From positions 1-64,000 of the forward strand of contig CAWJCH010000003.1 of assembly GCA_963841205.1 (NCBI GenBank): a DNA stretch of 64,000 bases. Direction: 5' to 3'. The stretch comes from CAWAWP01 sp963841205 (GTDB lineage: Bacteria > Chloroflexota > Ktedonobacteria > Ktedonobacterales > JADMIN01). The translations under genes and the position numbers were made by a program. Shown in pieces: positions 1 to 7,720 of the stretch (positions are counted from its first letter, which is position 1; every line of letters starts with the position of its first letter). The notes under the pieces are model-generated. The model was not told where the DNA came from. It saw only the letters and a program-made list of their open reading frames with translations, and did not search any database.

Positions 1-149
1 CCCGCTGCCCCGCCCCACCCTTGCCCGACGCCGGGCGCCACTCCACATGATCGGGCGGGAACGGCTCACGGAGAGCCGCCCCCACGCGCTGCCAATCCAT
101 CGGATTCCGCCATCACCACTCCCCGCCCTTCATCCACCAGCTCCACTGA

Positions 150-449
150 TCATCCGAACGCGCTCGCCATCGCCTGTAGGCGCATCCGCTCACCGTGGAG
201 CGCCGCGCCCGCGTGCGAGCAGGGCCGCCCATAAAGGCCAGCAGTGCACAGGCACTCCACGATGCCGTTTACGCGCGCCAGCACGTCGTAGGACCCACGC
301 CCCGAGCGCGAAGGCACCCGCCACACCTGGCCGTGTTCGCATGCGTGCACATAGCTCGCTGCGCCGGTCAGTTGCCGCGCCTCGGCGAGCTCCAGTGCCC
401 GTGTGTCCCACTCTTCCCGCGTGACGAGCTTCGGTGCTGCCATCTTCAT
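150..449 (-). CDS. Small SWIM-type zinc-finger protein
   Basis: Protein of 99 residues, unknown role. Residues 66-79 carry C-x-C-x8-C-x-H (C66, C68, C77, H79), the signature of SWIM zinc fingers, which bind DNA or protein in recombination and transposase-associated proteins. The rest is unremarkable. The ATG at 449 or the one at 443 could be the start: a GGTGGGGGGG run ends directly before 449, so it is better spaced for 443 (MAAPKL). It is divergent from the XRE regulator downstream, and the shared upstream region carries the TAGTGT repeat array, so the two are probably co-regulated. That a free-standing SWIM module sits at an accessory-looking locus is seen; its partner is not known. An alternative reading as a fragment of a longer SWIM protein cannot be excluded. 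Confidence 0.6.
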   Translation of the reverse strand: MKMAAPKLVTREEWDTRALELAEARQLTGAASYVHACEHGQVWRVPSRSGRGSYDVLARVNGIVECLCTAGLYGRPCSHAGAALHGERMRLQAMASAFG

Positions 450-464
450 CCCCCCCACCAACCA

Positions 465-557
465 TAGTGTTGTTTAGTGTTTCTGTGTCTTAGTGTAGCT
501 TGCGCCCGTAGTGTTGTCAAGTGTTATTTAGTGTTTCATAGGCAAAAGTGGTATACT
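465..557. promoter_or_regulatory. TAGTGT direct-repeat operator array with promoter
   Basis: Five exact TAGTGT hexamers begin at 465, 475, 491, 509 and 529, and a sixth near copy (AAGTGT) at 519. Spacings of 10, 16, 18, 10 and 10 bp put several on the same helical face. A TATACT -10 lies at 552-557. The hexamer at 529-534 occupies the -35 position exactly 17 bp upstream, so a repressor binding the repeats would block this promoter. The neighbouring XRE gene is the obvious candidate binder (inference). Confidence 0.55.
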
Positions 558-654
558 TGACGCATGCTCAGTGATTGACAGTGAAGGGACCGGAGAGGGG
601 GCTTATAATGGCGATAGACGCGATTGTGTTGGATTCCGTCTGGTGGAGGGCATC

Positions 655-882
655 GTGGCGGGCAAGGCGACGCTACGGCAGGCGCGTGTCAGCAAGCTCC
701 TGAGCGCAAACGAGCTGGGAAAGGTCGCCGGCGTGGCTGCCAGCACCGTGCTCGACATCGAGGCGGGCGCAAAGCCGCGGCTGTCGACCATTCGCAAGCT
801 GGCGAAGGCGCTGGAAGTTGCGCCCACAGACATAGACTGGCCGGGCGATCCCCAGCGAGGTCGAGCCGCCCGGCCAGGATGA
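655..882 (+). CDS. XRE-family helix-turn-helix regulator
   Basis: A 75-residue DNA-binding protein. Residues 12-61 form a Cro/C1-type five-helix HTH (SANELGKVAGVAASTVLDIEAG, then RLSTIRKLAKALEVAPTDI), typical of phage and toxin-antitoxin repressors. The GTG start was chosen because GGAGGG lies 4 nt upstream and the HTH begins directly after it. The frame stays open back to a GTG at 571, but those extra 28 residues do not look like an XRE domain. A TTGACA at 575-580 and TATAAT at 604-609 are also present but 23 bp apart, too far for an ordinary promoter. It lies next to the TAGTGT array, so autoregulation is likely. No effector domain is present. Confidence 0.7.
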   Translation: MAGKATLRQARVSKLLSANELGKVAGVAASTVLDIEAGAKPRLSTIRKLAKALEVAPTDIDWPGDPQRGRAARPG

Positions 883-1109
883 CTGACCCTAATTGACCCT
901 ATAACGCGCCGAAACGCCCCAATTAGGGTTTTGTAGTATCGCCTCCTCCCACCCTCTTGACGGCCCCCGTATCCTGAACACAGCGACATGGCGGCGTGGA
1001 TGCCTGGCATACGAGGAGGGGACACCCGAGACGCGCACGGAGCGGCGCCTTCACGCCAAGGTAGGCATACTGCGACGAGCTTACGGCATACAAAAAGGAC
1101 GGACGACAC

Positions 1110-1613
1110 ATGCTTCGCACGCTGCGCATCCTGGCGCCTATCAGCTTCGTCTGGATGGTTGGCATCTTCTCAATCCGTGTCACGAGCATCGGCAGTGGCG
1201 GGCCGATCGCGGTGCTGCCTCCCCTGCCTCCCGTGATTGTCGGTCTCCTCTCGACCCTGGGTGGGGAGCTCGGCTTCGCCGTGGGCGTCGTGGCCCTGGT
1301 GGCGACGGTGAGCCGCCGGCAGCTCGCGTGGGGCGCGCTCTTCGCGCTGCTGTTGGTACTGCTCCATGTGCTGCCGATGTTCATGTTCCGGACGCCCGCG
1401 TTCCCCGACCCCCTCGTGCTCTTCACGGTGCCGCTGGAGATATTCGGGCAGAAGGCCTGGTTCCTCCTCTTGCCCGCGTTGATACCCGTCGTGGTATTCG
1501 CCTATGCGCTGATCGCCGAGGATGCTCGTCCCGCCGTGGCCGAGGAAACGCACCAGCGTCGATGTCCTGAGCAGCAGGGCGGGCTGCTGCTGCATGTCGG
1601 CCAGGATGTGTGA
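1110..1613 (+). CDS. Hypothetical four-helix membrane protein
   Basis: A 167-residue protein with about four hydrophobic segments (roughly residues 5-22, 42-67, 72-93 and 115-134) and a charged C-terminal tail (EDARPAVAEETHQRR). No family is recognised. AAAGGA lies about 10 nt before the ATG. It stands alone on the plus strand and its stop is just before the tRNA 3'-half sequence, so it may be the last gene of an integrated island whose other end lies left of the window. The hydrophobic organisation and good start context support a real gene; function is unknown. Confidence 0.55.
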   Translation: MLRTLRILAPISFVWMVGIFSIRVTSIGSGGPIAVLPPLPPVIVGLLSTLGGELGFAVGVVALVATVSRRQLAWGALFALLLVLLHVLPMFMFRTPAFPDPLVLFTVPLEIFGQKAWFLLLPALIPVVVFAYALIAEDARPAVAEETHQRRCPEQQGGLLLHVGQDV

Positions 1614-1751
1614 GTGAATTTCAGTGTTGACTGCAGTTTTGACTGCAATTGAATGAGACGCGCCGGGACACAACGCGACAAAGAAGCGTCTTCAGCGCCC
1701 ATGAATTCGAGGATGGTAGATAGTCGTAGACGCGCTGAGACGGGGCGGGCC

Positions 1752-1792
1752 AAAGCCAGAGATCGGAGGTTCAAGTCCTCTCGGGCACACCA
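1752..1792 (+). other. tRNA-Arg-like 3' half, probable attachment site
   Basis: The sequence reads as the 3' half of a tRNA: the 3' strand of an anticodon stem (GCCAG), a variable loop, a T arm GGAGG-TTCAAGT-CCTCT, an acceptor strand CGGGCAC, discriminator A and an encoded CCA. The closest mental match is a tRNA-Arg(UCU) type. Upstream there is no GTGCCCG acceptor strand, no D arm and no anticodon, so this is not a complete gene. Tyrosine integrases typically recombine within tRNA genes and leave such a 3' half at one element end. No integrase or second copy is in the window. Confidence 0.6.
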
Positions 1793-1807
1793 AGTGACCT
1801 CGTTGAG

Positions 1808-1832
1808 CATGCCGCTCAGCGGGGTTTTTGTT
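1808..1832 (+). terminator. Rho-independent terminator after the tRNA 3' half
   Basis: A short CCGC-TCA-GCGG hairpin followed by GGTTTTTGTTTT. It may once have terminated the tRNA whose 3' half precedes it. Confidence 0.55.
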
Positions 1833-1853
1833 TTGGGGGCAGTATCGCGGTAT

Positions 1854-2192
1854 TCAGCAGTTGATGGTTCGTACTGTGTCAGTGAGTGTATCAGCAAGTA
1901 TGCCTGGTAGTTCGGCAAGGAGACAGCTCAAGATACCCGCGTTCGTCGCCTGAGACGAGCAACTTACGACGATGATGCCAGCATGAGGCGGAGCGAATCG
2001 CGTGAGGAAATCAATATCGCGAGTCACGATGATGGCGGCATGCCGTCGTGCGAAATCGAAGACGGCACTATCCTGCTTTCCAACGAGAGCGGTGTCGCCA
2101 GCTGTAATTACTTGATAGCCTGCGGCAGAGAGGCCCCGCGAAACTCGCCATGACAAATTCTCGTCTAGCAGGAGCGTAGACGAATTAGGCAT
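1854..2192 (-). CDS. DUF5615 PIN-like toxin
   Basis: A 112-residue protein starting MPNSSTLLLDENLSW. The LLLDEN motif (D10, E11), TRDIDF (D59, D61) and overall length fit the DUF5615 family of PIN-fold nucleases, which act as the toxin of DUF433/DUF5615 toxin-antitoxin modules and are expected to cut RNA with acidic metal-binding residues. Its ATG lies inside the end of the upstream DUF433 gene (8-nt overlap), so the two are translationally coupled, antitoxin first. All visible acidic residues are retained, so it is likely active. Its target is unknown. Confidence 0.85.
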   Translation of the reverse strand: MPNSSTLLLDENLSWRVSRGLSAAGYQVITAGDTALVGKQDSAVFDFARRHAAIIVTRDIDFLTRFAPPHAGIIVVSCSSQATNAGILSCLLAELPGILADTLTDTVRTINC

Positions 2193-2418
2193 GCGTCAAA
2201 TCTCGCTCGATCTCCTCCACGGCCTGGGTAGCATATCGCAGTACCGCCAACATCTCGGCCTCGGTGAGTGCGTAGTCCTCACGGACCTCCTCGACTGTCA
2301 CCCCCCCAGAGAGCTGGCCGAGGAGCTGCGAGACGGCGATGCGATGCCCTTTGAGGATGGGTCGGCCTCCCAGAATCTCCGGGTTCGTCACGATGCCAGG
2401 TGCAAGCTCTCGTTCCAT
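2185..2418 (-). CDS. DUF433 antitoxin
   Basis: A 77-residue protein (MERELAPGIVTNPEILGGRPILKG...) with the DUF433 hallmark I-V-x-N-P-x-I-L-G-G-R-P-I-x-G-x-R-I, a winged-helix-like fold that serves as antitoxin to DUF5615 PIN-like toxins. The start has GGGGGAAG at a good distance. The frame is open further upstream, but that part has no homology to the family and crosses the operator. It overlaps the toxin gene and lies 19 bp from a perfect 9-bp inverted repeat, the expected site for autorepression by the antitoxin or the complex. Confidence 0.85.
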   Translation of the reverse strand: MERELAPGIVTNPEILGGRPILKGHRIAVSQLLGQLSGGVTVEEVREDYALTEAEMLAVLRYATQAVEEIERDLTHA

Positions 2419-2436
2419 GGACTTCCCCCGATGGCA

Positions 2437-2460
2437 TATGCTGCAACACTGTGCAGCATA
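2437..2460. promoter_or_regulatory. Palindromic operator of the toxin-antitoxin pair
   Basis: Perfect inverted repeat TATGCTGCA-N6-TGCAGCATA just upstream of the antitoxin start. Location and symmetry fit a dimer-binding autoregulatory operator, although binding is inferred. Confidence 0.5.
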
Positions 2461-2522
2461 GCACGTGCGTTCAGCGCCAGCGTGTTGACCACTCGGTCGC
2501 TCCGACACACTCGAATGATGCC

Positions 2523-2742
2523 TCACTCCACCGGCAGCTCGACGCTCTCGGCGCTGACGCCATCTGGCAGGAGCAGGCCCGGTGGTGGCGAGCATCTCGG
2601 CTGTCGTCATCACGCCGTGGCGATATCGGATGTAGAGAGGCGTGCCGTCGTCGAGGCGGGCCTCCCACGCGGAGGGGACTGCGGCACAGGTCATCGCGAT
2701 CTCGCGTAGGCGGTGTCCTGCCACGTGATTCGTTTCGTCCAT
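2523..2742 (-). pseudogene. Frameshifted small hypothetical gene
   Basis: From an ATG (MDETNHVAGHRLREIAMTC...) the frame gives WEARLDDGTPLYIRYRHG, then MTTAEMLATTG. After this the sensible reading continues in another frame as LLLPDGVSAESVELPVE followed by a stop. The WEA-x-DDGTPLYIRYRHG segment looks like a small protein of unknown function found near toxin-antitoxin genes, but I cannot name a family. A one- or two-base indel near 2573 would restore a protein of about 72 residues. It lies just upstream of the DUF433 gene on the same strand. Confidence 0.35.
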
Positions 2743-2909
2743 AGCATTTGCCAGGCCACATGCGACGAGCGAAGGGGCATCACTGCATGCCAGCGTTGTG
2801 GAGGAAACGGCGCAATTCGTCGGCGTAACGCGCGCCGAGAATGCCTGCCCCTGCTTCTCGCCTCTCTCATGGTCGCGACGTCCGCCGGAAGGGCCTTGCT
2901 TACAGAAAA

Positions 2910-2951
2910 GGGCCATTCAGCCCCTGCTTGCAAGCGGGGGCTGAATGGCCC
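2910..2951. repeat. 42-bp palindrome, left end of decayed tnpB element
   Basis: GGGCCATTCAGCCCC and its exact reverse complement flank a TGCTTGCAAGCG centre that is itself nearly self-complementary, so the whole 42 bp folds with a single wobble. It lies 71 bp before the tnpB start, where the other tnpB loci in the window also carry a hairpin, and is best read as the left-end imperfect palindrome of an IS200/IS605-type element. Confidence 0.6.
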
Positions 2952-2983
2952 GCTCCCCCACGAACGCGCAAGCTTTGTGCGAT

Positions 2984-3023
2984 GATGCTGGCAGATGCTG
3001 GCAGATGCTGGCAGATGCTGGCA
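2984..3023 (+). repeat. Tandem 10-bp repeat (GATGCTGGCA)x4
   Basis: Four exact copies of GATGCTGGCA run into the start codon of the tnpB pseudogene, between the left-end palindrome and the gene. No other tnpB locus in the window has this array. Confidence 0.8.
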
Positions 3024-4176
3024 TGCGGAAGACGTGCAAGGACCGCCTGTACCCAACCAACGAGCAGCGGCGCCTCCTGCAACGGCAGCTTGCGGAGTGC
3101 CGTTGGCTGTACCACCACCTGCTCGCCGAGCGGCGGGATGCCTGGGAGCAACGGCAGGAGTCCGTGCGGCTCGACGACCAGCACGCCACGCTGCCCGCGC
3201 GCAAAGCCGAGCGGCCCACGCTGGCGGGGGGGCAGTCGCCGGTGCTGCAGGACGTCGCGAGGACGTCGCGGTCCGCCTTGATCTGGCCTTCCAGGCGTTC
3301 TTCCGCCGCGTGCAGGCGGGTGGAGCCAGCGCCGGGCGCTCCGCGCTGCCGGGGCGCGGGGCGCTACGAGAGCCGCACCTTCCCCCAAGTGCCGGTGGGC
3401 GGCACGCTGGATGCGGAGCGCAAACGGGTCTGCGCGGATGACCGTCGGACGCCTCCAACTGGTCTTTCAGCGTCCCCTGGAAGGCAGGCCCAAGACGGCG
3501 ACGAGCCGCCGCGGCAGCACCGGCAAGTGGCCCGTCACCTGCTCCGGTGCGCGTGTGCCGAGCCTGCGCCATGGCCCGAGACCGGGCGACCCGTTGGCCT
3601 TGACGTGGGCCTGAAGACCGTTGCCATGCCGACGCCGGGTGAACCCATCGCGAACCCGCGCTTCTTCCGCCGCGACGAGCACGCCTTGGCCGGGGCGCAG
3701 CGACGCTTGAGTCGAGAGGCAAAGGGCGCGCCCGCGCGCGGCGAGCGCCGCCGGGTGGTGGCCCGCGTGCAGGAGCGCATCGCGTGGCGGCGCGGCGACT
3801 TCGCCCACCAGCACGGCCGCCGCCTCGTCAATCCGTGCGACCTGCTCGCCGTCGAGGACCTGTCGGTCAACCGGATGGTGCATACGACCATCGGCTCGCC
3901 AAGAGCCTCCATGACGCGGCGTGGACCCGGTTCGCGGACCTCCTCTCCTCCGAGGCAGCATGGGCCGGTCGGAGGTAGGTCGCCGTGACCCCCGCGTAGA
4001 CGTCGCAGGATTGCTCCGGCTGTGGACATCGGCAAACGCTCACCCCGGCCGATCGACCGTACCACCGCCCCTGGTGCGGGCTGGTGTTCGACCGCGACCT
4101 GAACGCCGCCCGGACTATCCTACGGCTCGCGAGACACTCGTTGGGATTGGGGCAACAATCCCTGGCGCAGGCCTAA
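3023..4176 (+). pseudogene. tnpB: Decayed TnpB (IS200/IS605 OrfB) gene
   Basis: TnpB is the RNA-guided nuclease carried by IS200/IS605-type elements. Pieces are recognisable in different frames: the N-terminus MRKTCKDRLYPTNEQRRLLQRQL, a RuvC-I region VGLDVGLKTVAMP, the helical segment FFRRDEHALAGAQRRLSREAKG, RuvC-II LLAVEDLSVNRMV, and a terminal zinc finger CSGCGH...WCGLVFDRDLNAARTI in another frame before the TAA. At least three frame changes are needed (near 3200-3300, 3560 and 3890-4000), and part of the middle is lost, so this copy is dead. The left palindrome, the 10-bp tandem array and a right-end hairpin are still present. No tnpA is nearby. Confidence 0.8.
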
Positions 4177-4179
4177 AAG

Positions 4180-4199
4180 CCCCCGGATTCATCCGGGGG
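4180..4199. repeat. Right-end hairpin of decayed tnpB element
   Basis: A perfect 9-bp stem (CCCCCGGAT/ATCCGGGGG) with a 2-nt loop, followed by AGTTGTCA. The intact tnpB loci end in similar CCCCCGG...GGGGAGTTGTCA sequences. The terminal TCA doubles as the stop codon of the next gene on the minus strand. Confidence 0.65.
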
Positions 4200-4204
4200 A
4201 GTTG

Positions 4205-4474
4205 TCACTCCGGATACGCCACGCCGGACTGCTCTGCCAGTCTCCGAATCTTCTTCTCAAGCGTCGCAATGGTCGCCGCCTGTTGCAATATGATATCGCG
4301 GCTGGCCTCGGTGATGGCGGCTGCCAACCCCTGCACAATGGCGTCGAGGGCGACCAGCAACCGCTCCTGATCTGGGCTTAGTCCACCACCGCTTTGGAGT
4401 TCCATCAGAGCCTCAGCGTAGGCCCGCACGGCGTTGTATGCGTTGTCGTGGGCTTCCCACGCACTGGGTGACAT
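4205..4474 (-). CDS. Hypothetical small helical protein
   Basis: An 89-residue protein (MSPSAWEAHDNAYNAVRAYAEALMELQSGGG...) with two predicted amphipathic helices. The C-terminal stretch IILQQAATIATLEKKIRRLAEQ has heptad spacing suggestive of a coiled coil. GAGGAG stands 4 nt before the ATG, an excellent start context. No family is recognised. The stop codon coincides with the right end of the neighbouring dead tnpB element, so the insertion either just missed the coding region or replaced its last residues. Confidence 0.6.
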   Translation of the reverse strand: MSPSAWEAHDNAYNAVRAYAEALMELQSGGGLSPDQERLLVALDAIVQGLAAAITEASRDIILQQAATIATLEKKIRRLAEQSGVAYPE

Positions 4475-4569
4475 CGTCTCGTCTCCTCTGGCTAGTCGCC
4501 GAACGTGATGTGGTGCCCCCCTCTCTGCTAGAACACAAGTTCATTGTGACTCAACGGAGGGAGCAGCGA

Positions 4570-4962
4570 ATGATCCTCGATGCCTCACGCAGGTGCACGC
4601 CGTGTATCTCGCCACCCGCGGAGTCGGGCAGGAGGCCGGAGGGCTGGGCCGCCGCCGAAGCCGTGTACCGCTGCTTCGCTGCGGCGATCGCAGCAGGCCT
4701 ACCGTTCCCGTACTGCCTGGCACGCGGTGCGCCGTCATATTACAGCACGACCGGCCAGCCCGTGGTGCACATCCTCTGTACCGAGAAGATCGCCGTCGGC
4801 ACATTGCTGCGCCTCCCCGGCGAATCGCTGTGGCGGTCTCGCGGTTGCCTCTCCGGCACGCTCAGCGAACTGGTTCCCGCCGAGGAGGGCGCGACCTGCT
4901 ACACGTGCCTGAGGATCGCCTGCGCGCACAGCATCGTCGAGTGGCAGGGCGAAGCGTCGTAG
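4570..4962 (+). CDS. Hypothetical cysteine-rich protein
   Basis: A 130-residue protein from an ATG preceded by GGAGG at about 9 nt. The frame is open further upstream but that part looks non-coding. Cysteines are concentrated at the N-terminus (RRCTPC) and near the end (CYTCLRIACAH), the latter a plausible C-x2-C-x4-C-x-H metal site. The middle (YCLARGAPSYYSTTGQPVVHILCTEKIAVGTLLRLPGESLWRSRGCLSGTL) has no family I recognise. Third-position GC is high as in its neighbours. Function unknown. Confidence 0.5.
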   Translation: MILDASRRCTPCISPPAESGRRPEGWAAAEAVYRCFAAAIAAGLPFPYCLARGAPSYYSTTGQPVVHILCTEKIAVGTLLRLPGESLWRSRGCLSGTLSELVPAEEGATCYTCLRIACAHSIVEWQGEAS

Positions 4963-5482
4963 TTGGCGCTACCCCAGAGACGCGTTGTCGCGCTCTCCTC
5001 GCAAAAGCGGTGAACGCCACCACTACTCCGCCGCCCCAAAGGCGCGCTCAACTTGGCTCGTAGAGTCGGGAGGAGTACTCGCCAGGCCCATGAAGGTCCA
5101 CCGCTGCGCATTCGGGGCGGTCTTCTGGAACGAACCGGGCGACGAACACGATGCCGCTGGCGATGACGAGGAGGATGCGGCGGGGGAGCCTGTGCGCCTC
5201 ACGCGTCTCAGCGCCGCGCCCACACCATAGCGGCTTCGGCATGGACGCACAGGGCCGCGCCTGGGCGTCGTTCGACATCGACGCCGGCGTGAGCTGCTCT
5301 CGCTGCGGCGAGTGGATCGTCCGTGGCTGAGCGTTCTTGCCGCCCGTCAGGCGAGGCCAAGCTTTCGCCGCGATTCCTCCGGTCCCTCAGCTACTGCCAG
5401 TGACGCGCGACGCCAGACGTAGCGGGACGTGCGGACGGCGCAGGCAACGCCGCGTGGGCCATCCGCGTTTTCCCCACGATCG
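4963..5482. other. No convincing gene; possible CxxC-ending gene fragment
   Basis: Nothing in this stretch reads as a complete gene. On the plus strand a short frame from an ATG at 5241 encodes MDAQGRAWASFDIDAGVSC followed by SRCGEWIVRG and a stop at 5330. The single C-x2-C and lack of a ribosome-binding site suggest the tail of a lost zinc-ribbon protein. An acidic stretch read at 5090-5230 (MKVHRCAFGAVFWNEPGDEHDAAGDDEEDA in pieces) may be part of the same relic. Confidence 0.3.
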
Positions 5483-7450
5483 TCACACCAGCGCCTGCCC
5501 CACGTCGCCGGCCACCGTGCGGACGATGTCCCATCCCGTCGTGATGTCGCCGAAGTGCTGCGTGTAGACCGCGATCTCGTACGTCTCGCCGCCTACCGTC
5601 ACGATGCCCGACGAGTTCACCGCCCACAGGCCATCGGGAGCCGTCACCCAGCCGTCCTTCATCGCCACCGTCGCCCTCGCCGGCGCCGTATCACCCACGC
5701 CGACCTGCTGATCCGACTGGATGTGCCCCATCAGGTTCAGCGCCAGCGCGCGATCCTGCGCCGTCAGCACCTTGCCGTCGTGCAGCAGCGTCAACAGGCG
5801 CACCATTGAGGTCGGCGAGAACGAGCTCCAGCCCCAACCGTCGGGATTCGGCGTCCAGTCGTAGATGCCGACGCTCGCCAAGAACGACCGGATGCCGTCG
5901 TCGTAGCCGGCCTCCTCATAGAGCGCCTGCGCGGAATCGTTATTCGAGTTCTCGATCATCGTCTGCAGCAGATTCTGCTCGTCGCCGTCCGGCTCGCGCC
6001 CCTGATGCTCCGTCATCGTCAAGAACGTCAGCATGATCGGCACCTTCGCCGAACTCGCCAGCGTGAAGCTCGCCGTCGGGTTATAGGTATAGTAGGTGTT
6101 GCGCGTCTCGTCGTAGACCACCGCCGACACGTTGCCGCCATAGCCCGCCAGATAGCCCGCCAGACTGGACGAGAGCACGTCGAACGACGCATAGGCGGGG
6201 GCGCTGCCGGGCGAGGCCAGCGTCAGCGCGGTCGCCGGCGCCCAGCCCTCGCCACTCCGCTTCGGCGCCTTCCACTGCACGTGGTACCACAGCGCCCCGC
6301 CCACCCACTGCGACGCCTGCCCGTCGCTCGCCCCGGTCAGCGCGACATTCTGCCCCAGGTGCACGCTCGCCGTCCCGCCACCCGGCTGCGAGACGATCGC
6401 CAGGCTCCCGGTGGTCCATAGCGACGTACCCGCGCCCAGCTCCACCGCCGGCGGCGCCAGCGTCCGCAGGTACGCCGCGCCGGCATCCACCGGCGTCACC
6501 GTCTGCGTCGCCGGAACCTGCGAGGTCACGTCGCACGCCAGCACCACGTTCTCGAAGGCCTGCACCAGCAGCGTGTGCTGAGCGCCGCTCTCCATCACCG
6601 TCTCGCCCAATGCCTCGGTCAGCGGCATCCCCACATCCTGCTGCCAGCCGTCAGGCGAGACGTGCGGATCGCTGATGTAGTCGTAGATCTGCTGCACGAT
6701 GGTATGCCCGATCACGGTCGCCCCGCGATGCCCCTCGCCGATGAAGACGCCGCTCGTCGGCAGCGGCGACGGGATCGCCTGCAACTGATCGGGCTTCGCG
6801 GCGTCGCGCAGCGCGGCGTAGGTCAGCGAGCTGCCGTCCCCGCCGAGCGTCACCAAACTCCCCGTCGAGAGCAGCGTCGAGACGACCGGCATGCGCGCGA
6901 TCGCGACGGACGTCGTCGTGCCAGTGCTCGCCGGCGCGGCCGATCCGGTCGCCGCCGGGGTCGCGGTCGCCCCCTGCCCGGCGATTAGCCCCCCCGCGCT
7001 GAAGAACTGCACCGTGCCGTCCGCCGTCGGGTACGCGGGCGTGATCGGCGTCCCGAAGAGCGCGGCTCCCCCGTGCGCGTCGTAGTACGAGGCGAAGATC
7101 GGCGCGACCGCCAACCCCTCCGCCGCGGTCGAGGGAAACGAGAAGATCGGCGCTGTCCGCTGCGCGTCGTCCGCGAGGTTTGCGGCGGCGATGGGGATCG
7201 ACGTGCCGAGGTCGTTCCGCGTCGAGGTGGAGGCGGTCGCATGCCCCCTTGCGTGCAACACGGCGACGAGCACCACCACGATCACGGCGACGCCGCATGC
7301 CACCGCGCCCGCGCGTTGCGAGGCGCTCACCCGTTGCGGGACGCGCCACACCACCGTGCTTCGCAGTGCACTCTCTTGCGTCAGCTCCGCGCCCAGCCAC
7401 TGACCAGCATCCTTCCCCGCATCCTTCTCCACCTCGTGCTCGTCACCCAT
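5483..7450 (-). CDS. Membrane-anchored class A beta-lactamase-like serine hydrolase
   Basis: A 655-residue protein with a cytosolic N-terminus, one membrane segment at about residues 47-66, a long extracytoplasmic middle region with a FGTPITPAYPTADGTVQFFSAGG motif common in Chloroflexota surface proteins, and a C-terminal class A beta-lactamase fold. Active-site motifs are S466-S-A-K469 (S-x-x-K nucleophile), S502-N-N (place of SDN) and K598-D-G (place of KTG). The KDG variant suggests a peptidase, esterase or peptidoglycan-related enzyme rather than a true beta-lactamase. GAGGAG precedes the ATG. A paralogue of similar architecture is encoded near the right end of the window. Confidence 0.8.
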   Translation of the reverse strand: MGDEHEVEKDAGKDAGQWLGAELTQESALRSTVVWRVPQRVSASQRAGAVACGVAVIVVVLVAVLHARGHATASTSTRNDLGTSIPIAAANLADDAQRTAPIFSFPSTAAEGLAVAPIFASYYDAHGGAALFGTPITPAYPTADGTVQFFSAGGLIAGQGATATPAATGSAAPASTGTTTSVAIARMPVVSTLLSTGSLVTLGGDGSSLTYAALRDAAKPDQLQAIPSPLPTSGVFIGEGHRGATVIGHTIVQQIYDYISDPHVSPDGWQQDVGMPLTEALGETVMESGAQHTLLVQAFENVVLACDVTSQVPATQTVTPVDAGAAYLRTLAPPAVELGAGTSLWTTGSLAIVSQPGGGTASVHLGQNVALTGASDGQASQWVGGALWYHVQWKAPKRSGEGWAPATALTLASPGSAPAYASFDVLSSSLAGYLAGYGGNVSAVVYDETRNTYYTYNPTASFTLASSAKVPIMLTFLTMTEHQGREPDGDEQNLLQTMIENSNNDSAQALYEEAGYDDGIRSFLASVGIYDWTPNPDGWGWSSFSPTSMVRLLTLLHDGKVLTAQDRALALNLMGHIQSDQQVGVGDTAPARATVAMKDGWVTAPDGLWAVNSSGIVTVGGETYEIAVYTQHFGDITTGWDIVRTVAGDVGQALV

Positions 7451-7720
7451 GCCGCCGTTCTCCTCATCCCGGTCGCCGCCGCGTCCCCGCGGGACCCCTC
7501 AGCCACGGTCGATTGCTCGCGCCGTGACAGAATCGCCGTGTTGCGAGAAGTGTAGCAACACTTCCTGAAAATCTGCTGTGTTCCCCGCGATCTCCTATGC
7601 AGGGCGTCAACGCGCGCACCGAACGCCGCCGCCGCGTTGACGCGGACCGCCCGCCAGTGATACCGTGCCGGGGCGGGCATGACTTCGCCTGCGGCACCAC
7701 CGCGTTAGAGGAGGCCAGCC

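Noticed and set aside
1693..1792. Complete tRNA-Leu or tRNA-Arg gene
   Set aside because: No matching acceptor 5' strand, D arm or anticodon arm; only the 3' half can be folded.
5048..5278. Small minus-strand frames before the first serine hydrolase
   Set aside because: Mutually overlapping, without start signals or domains.
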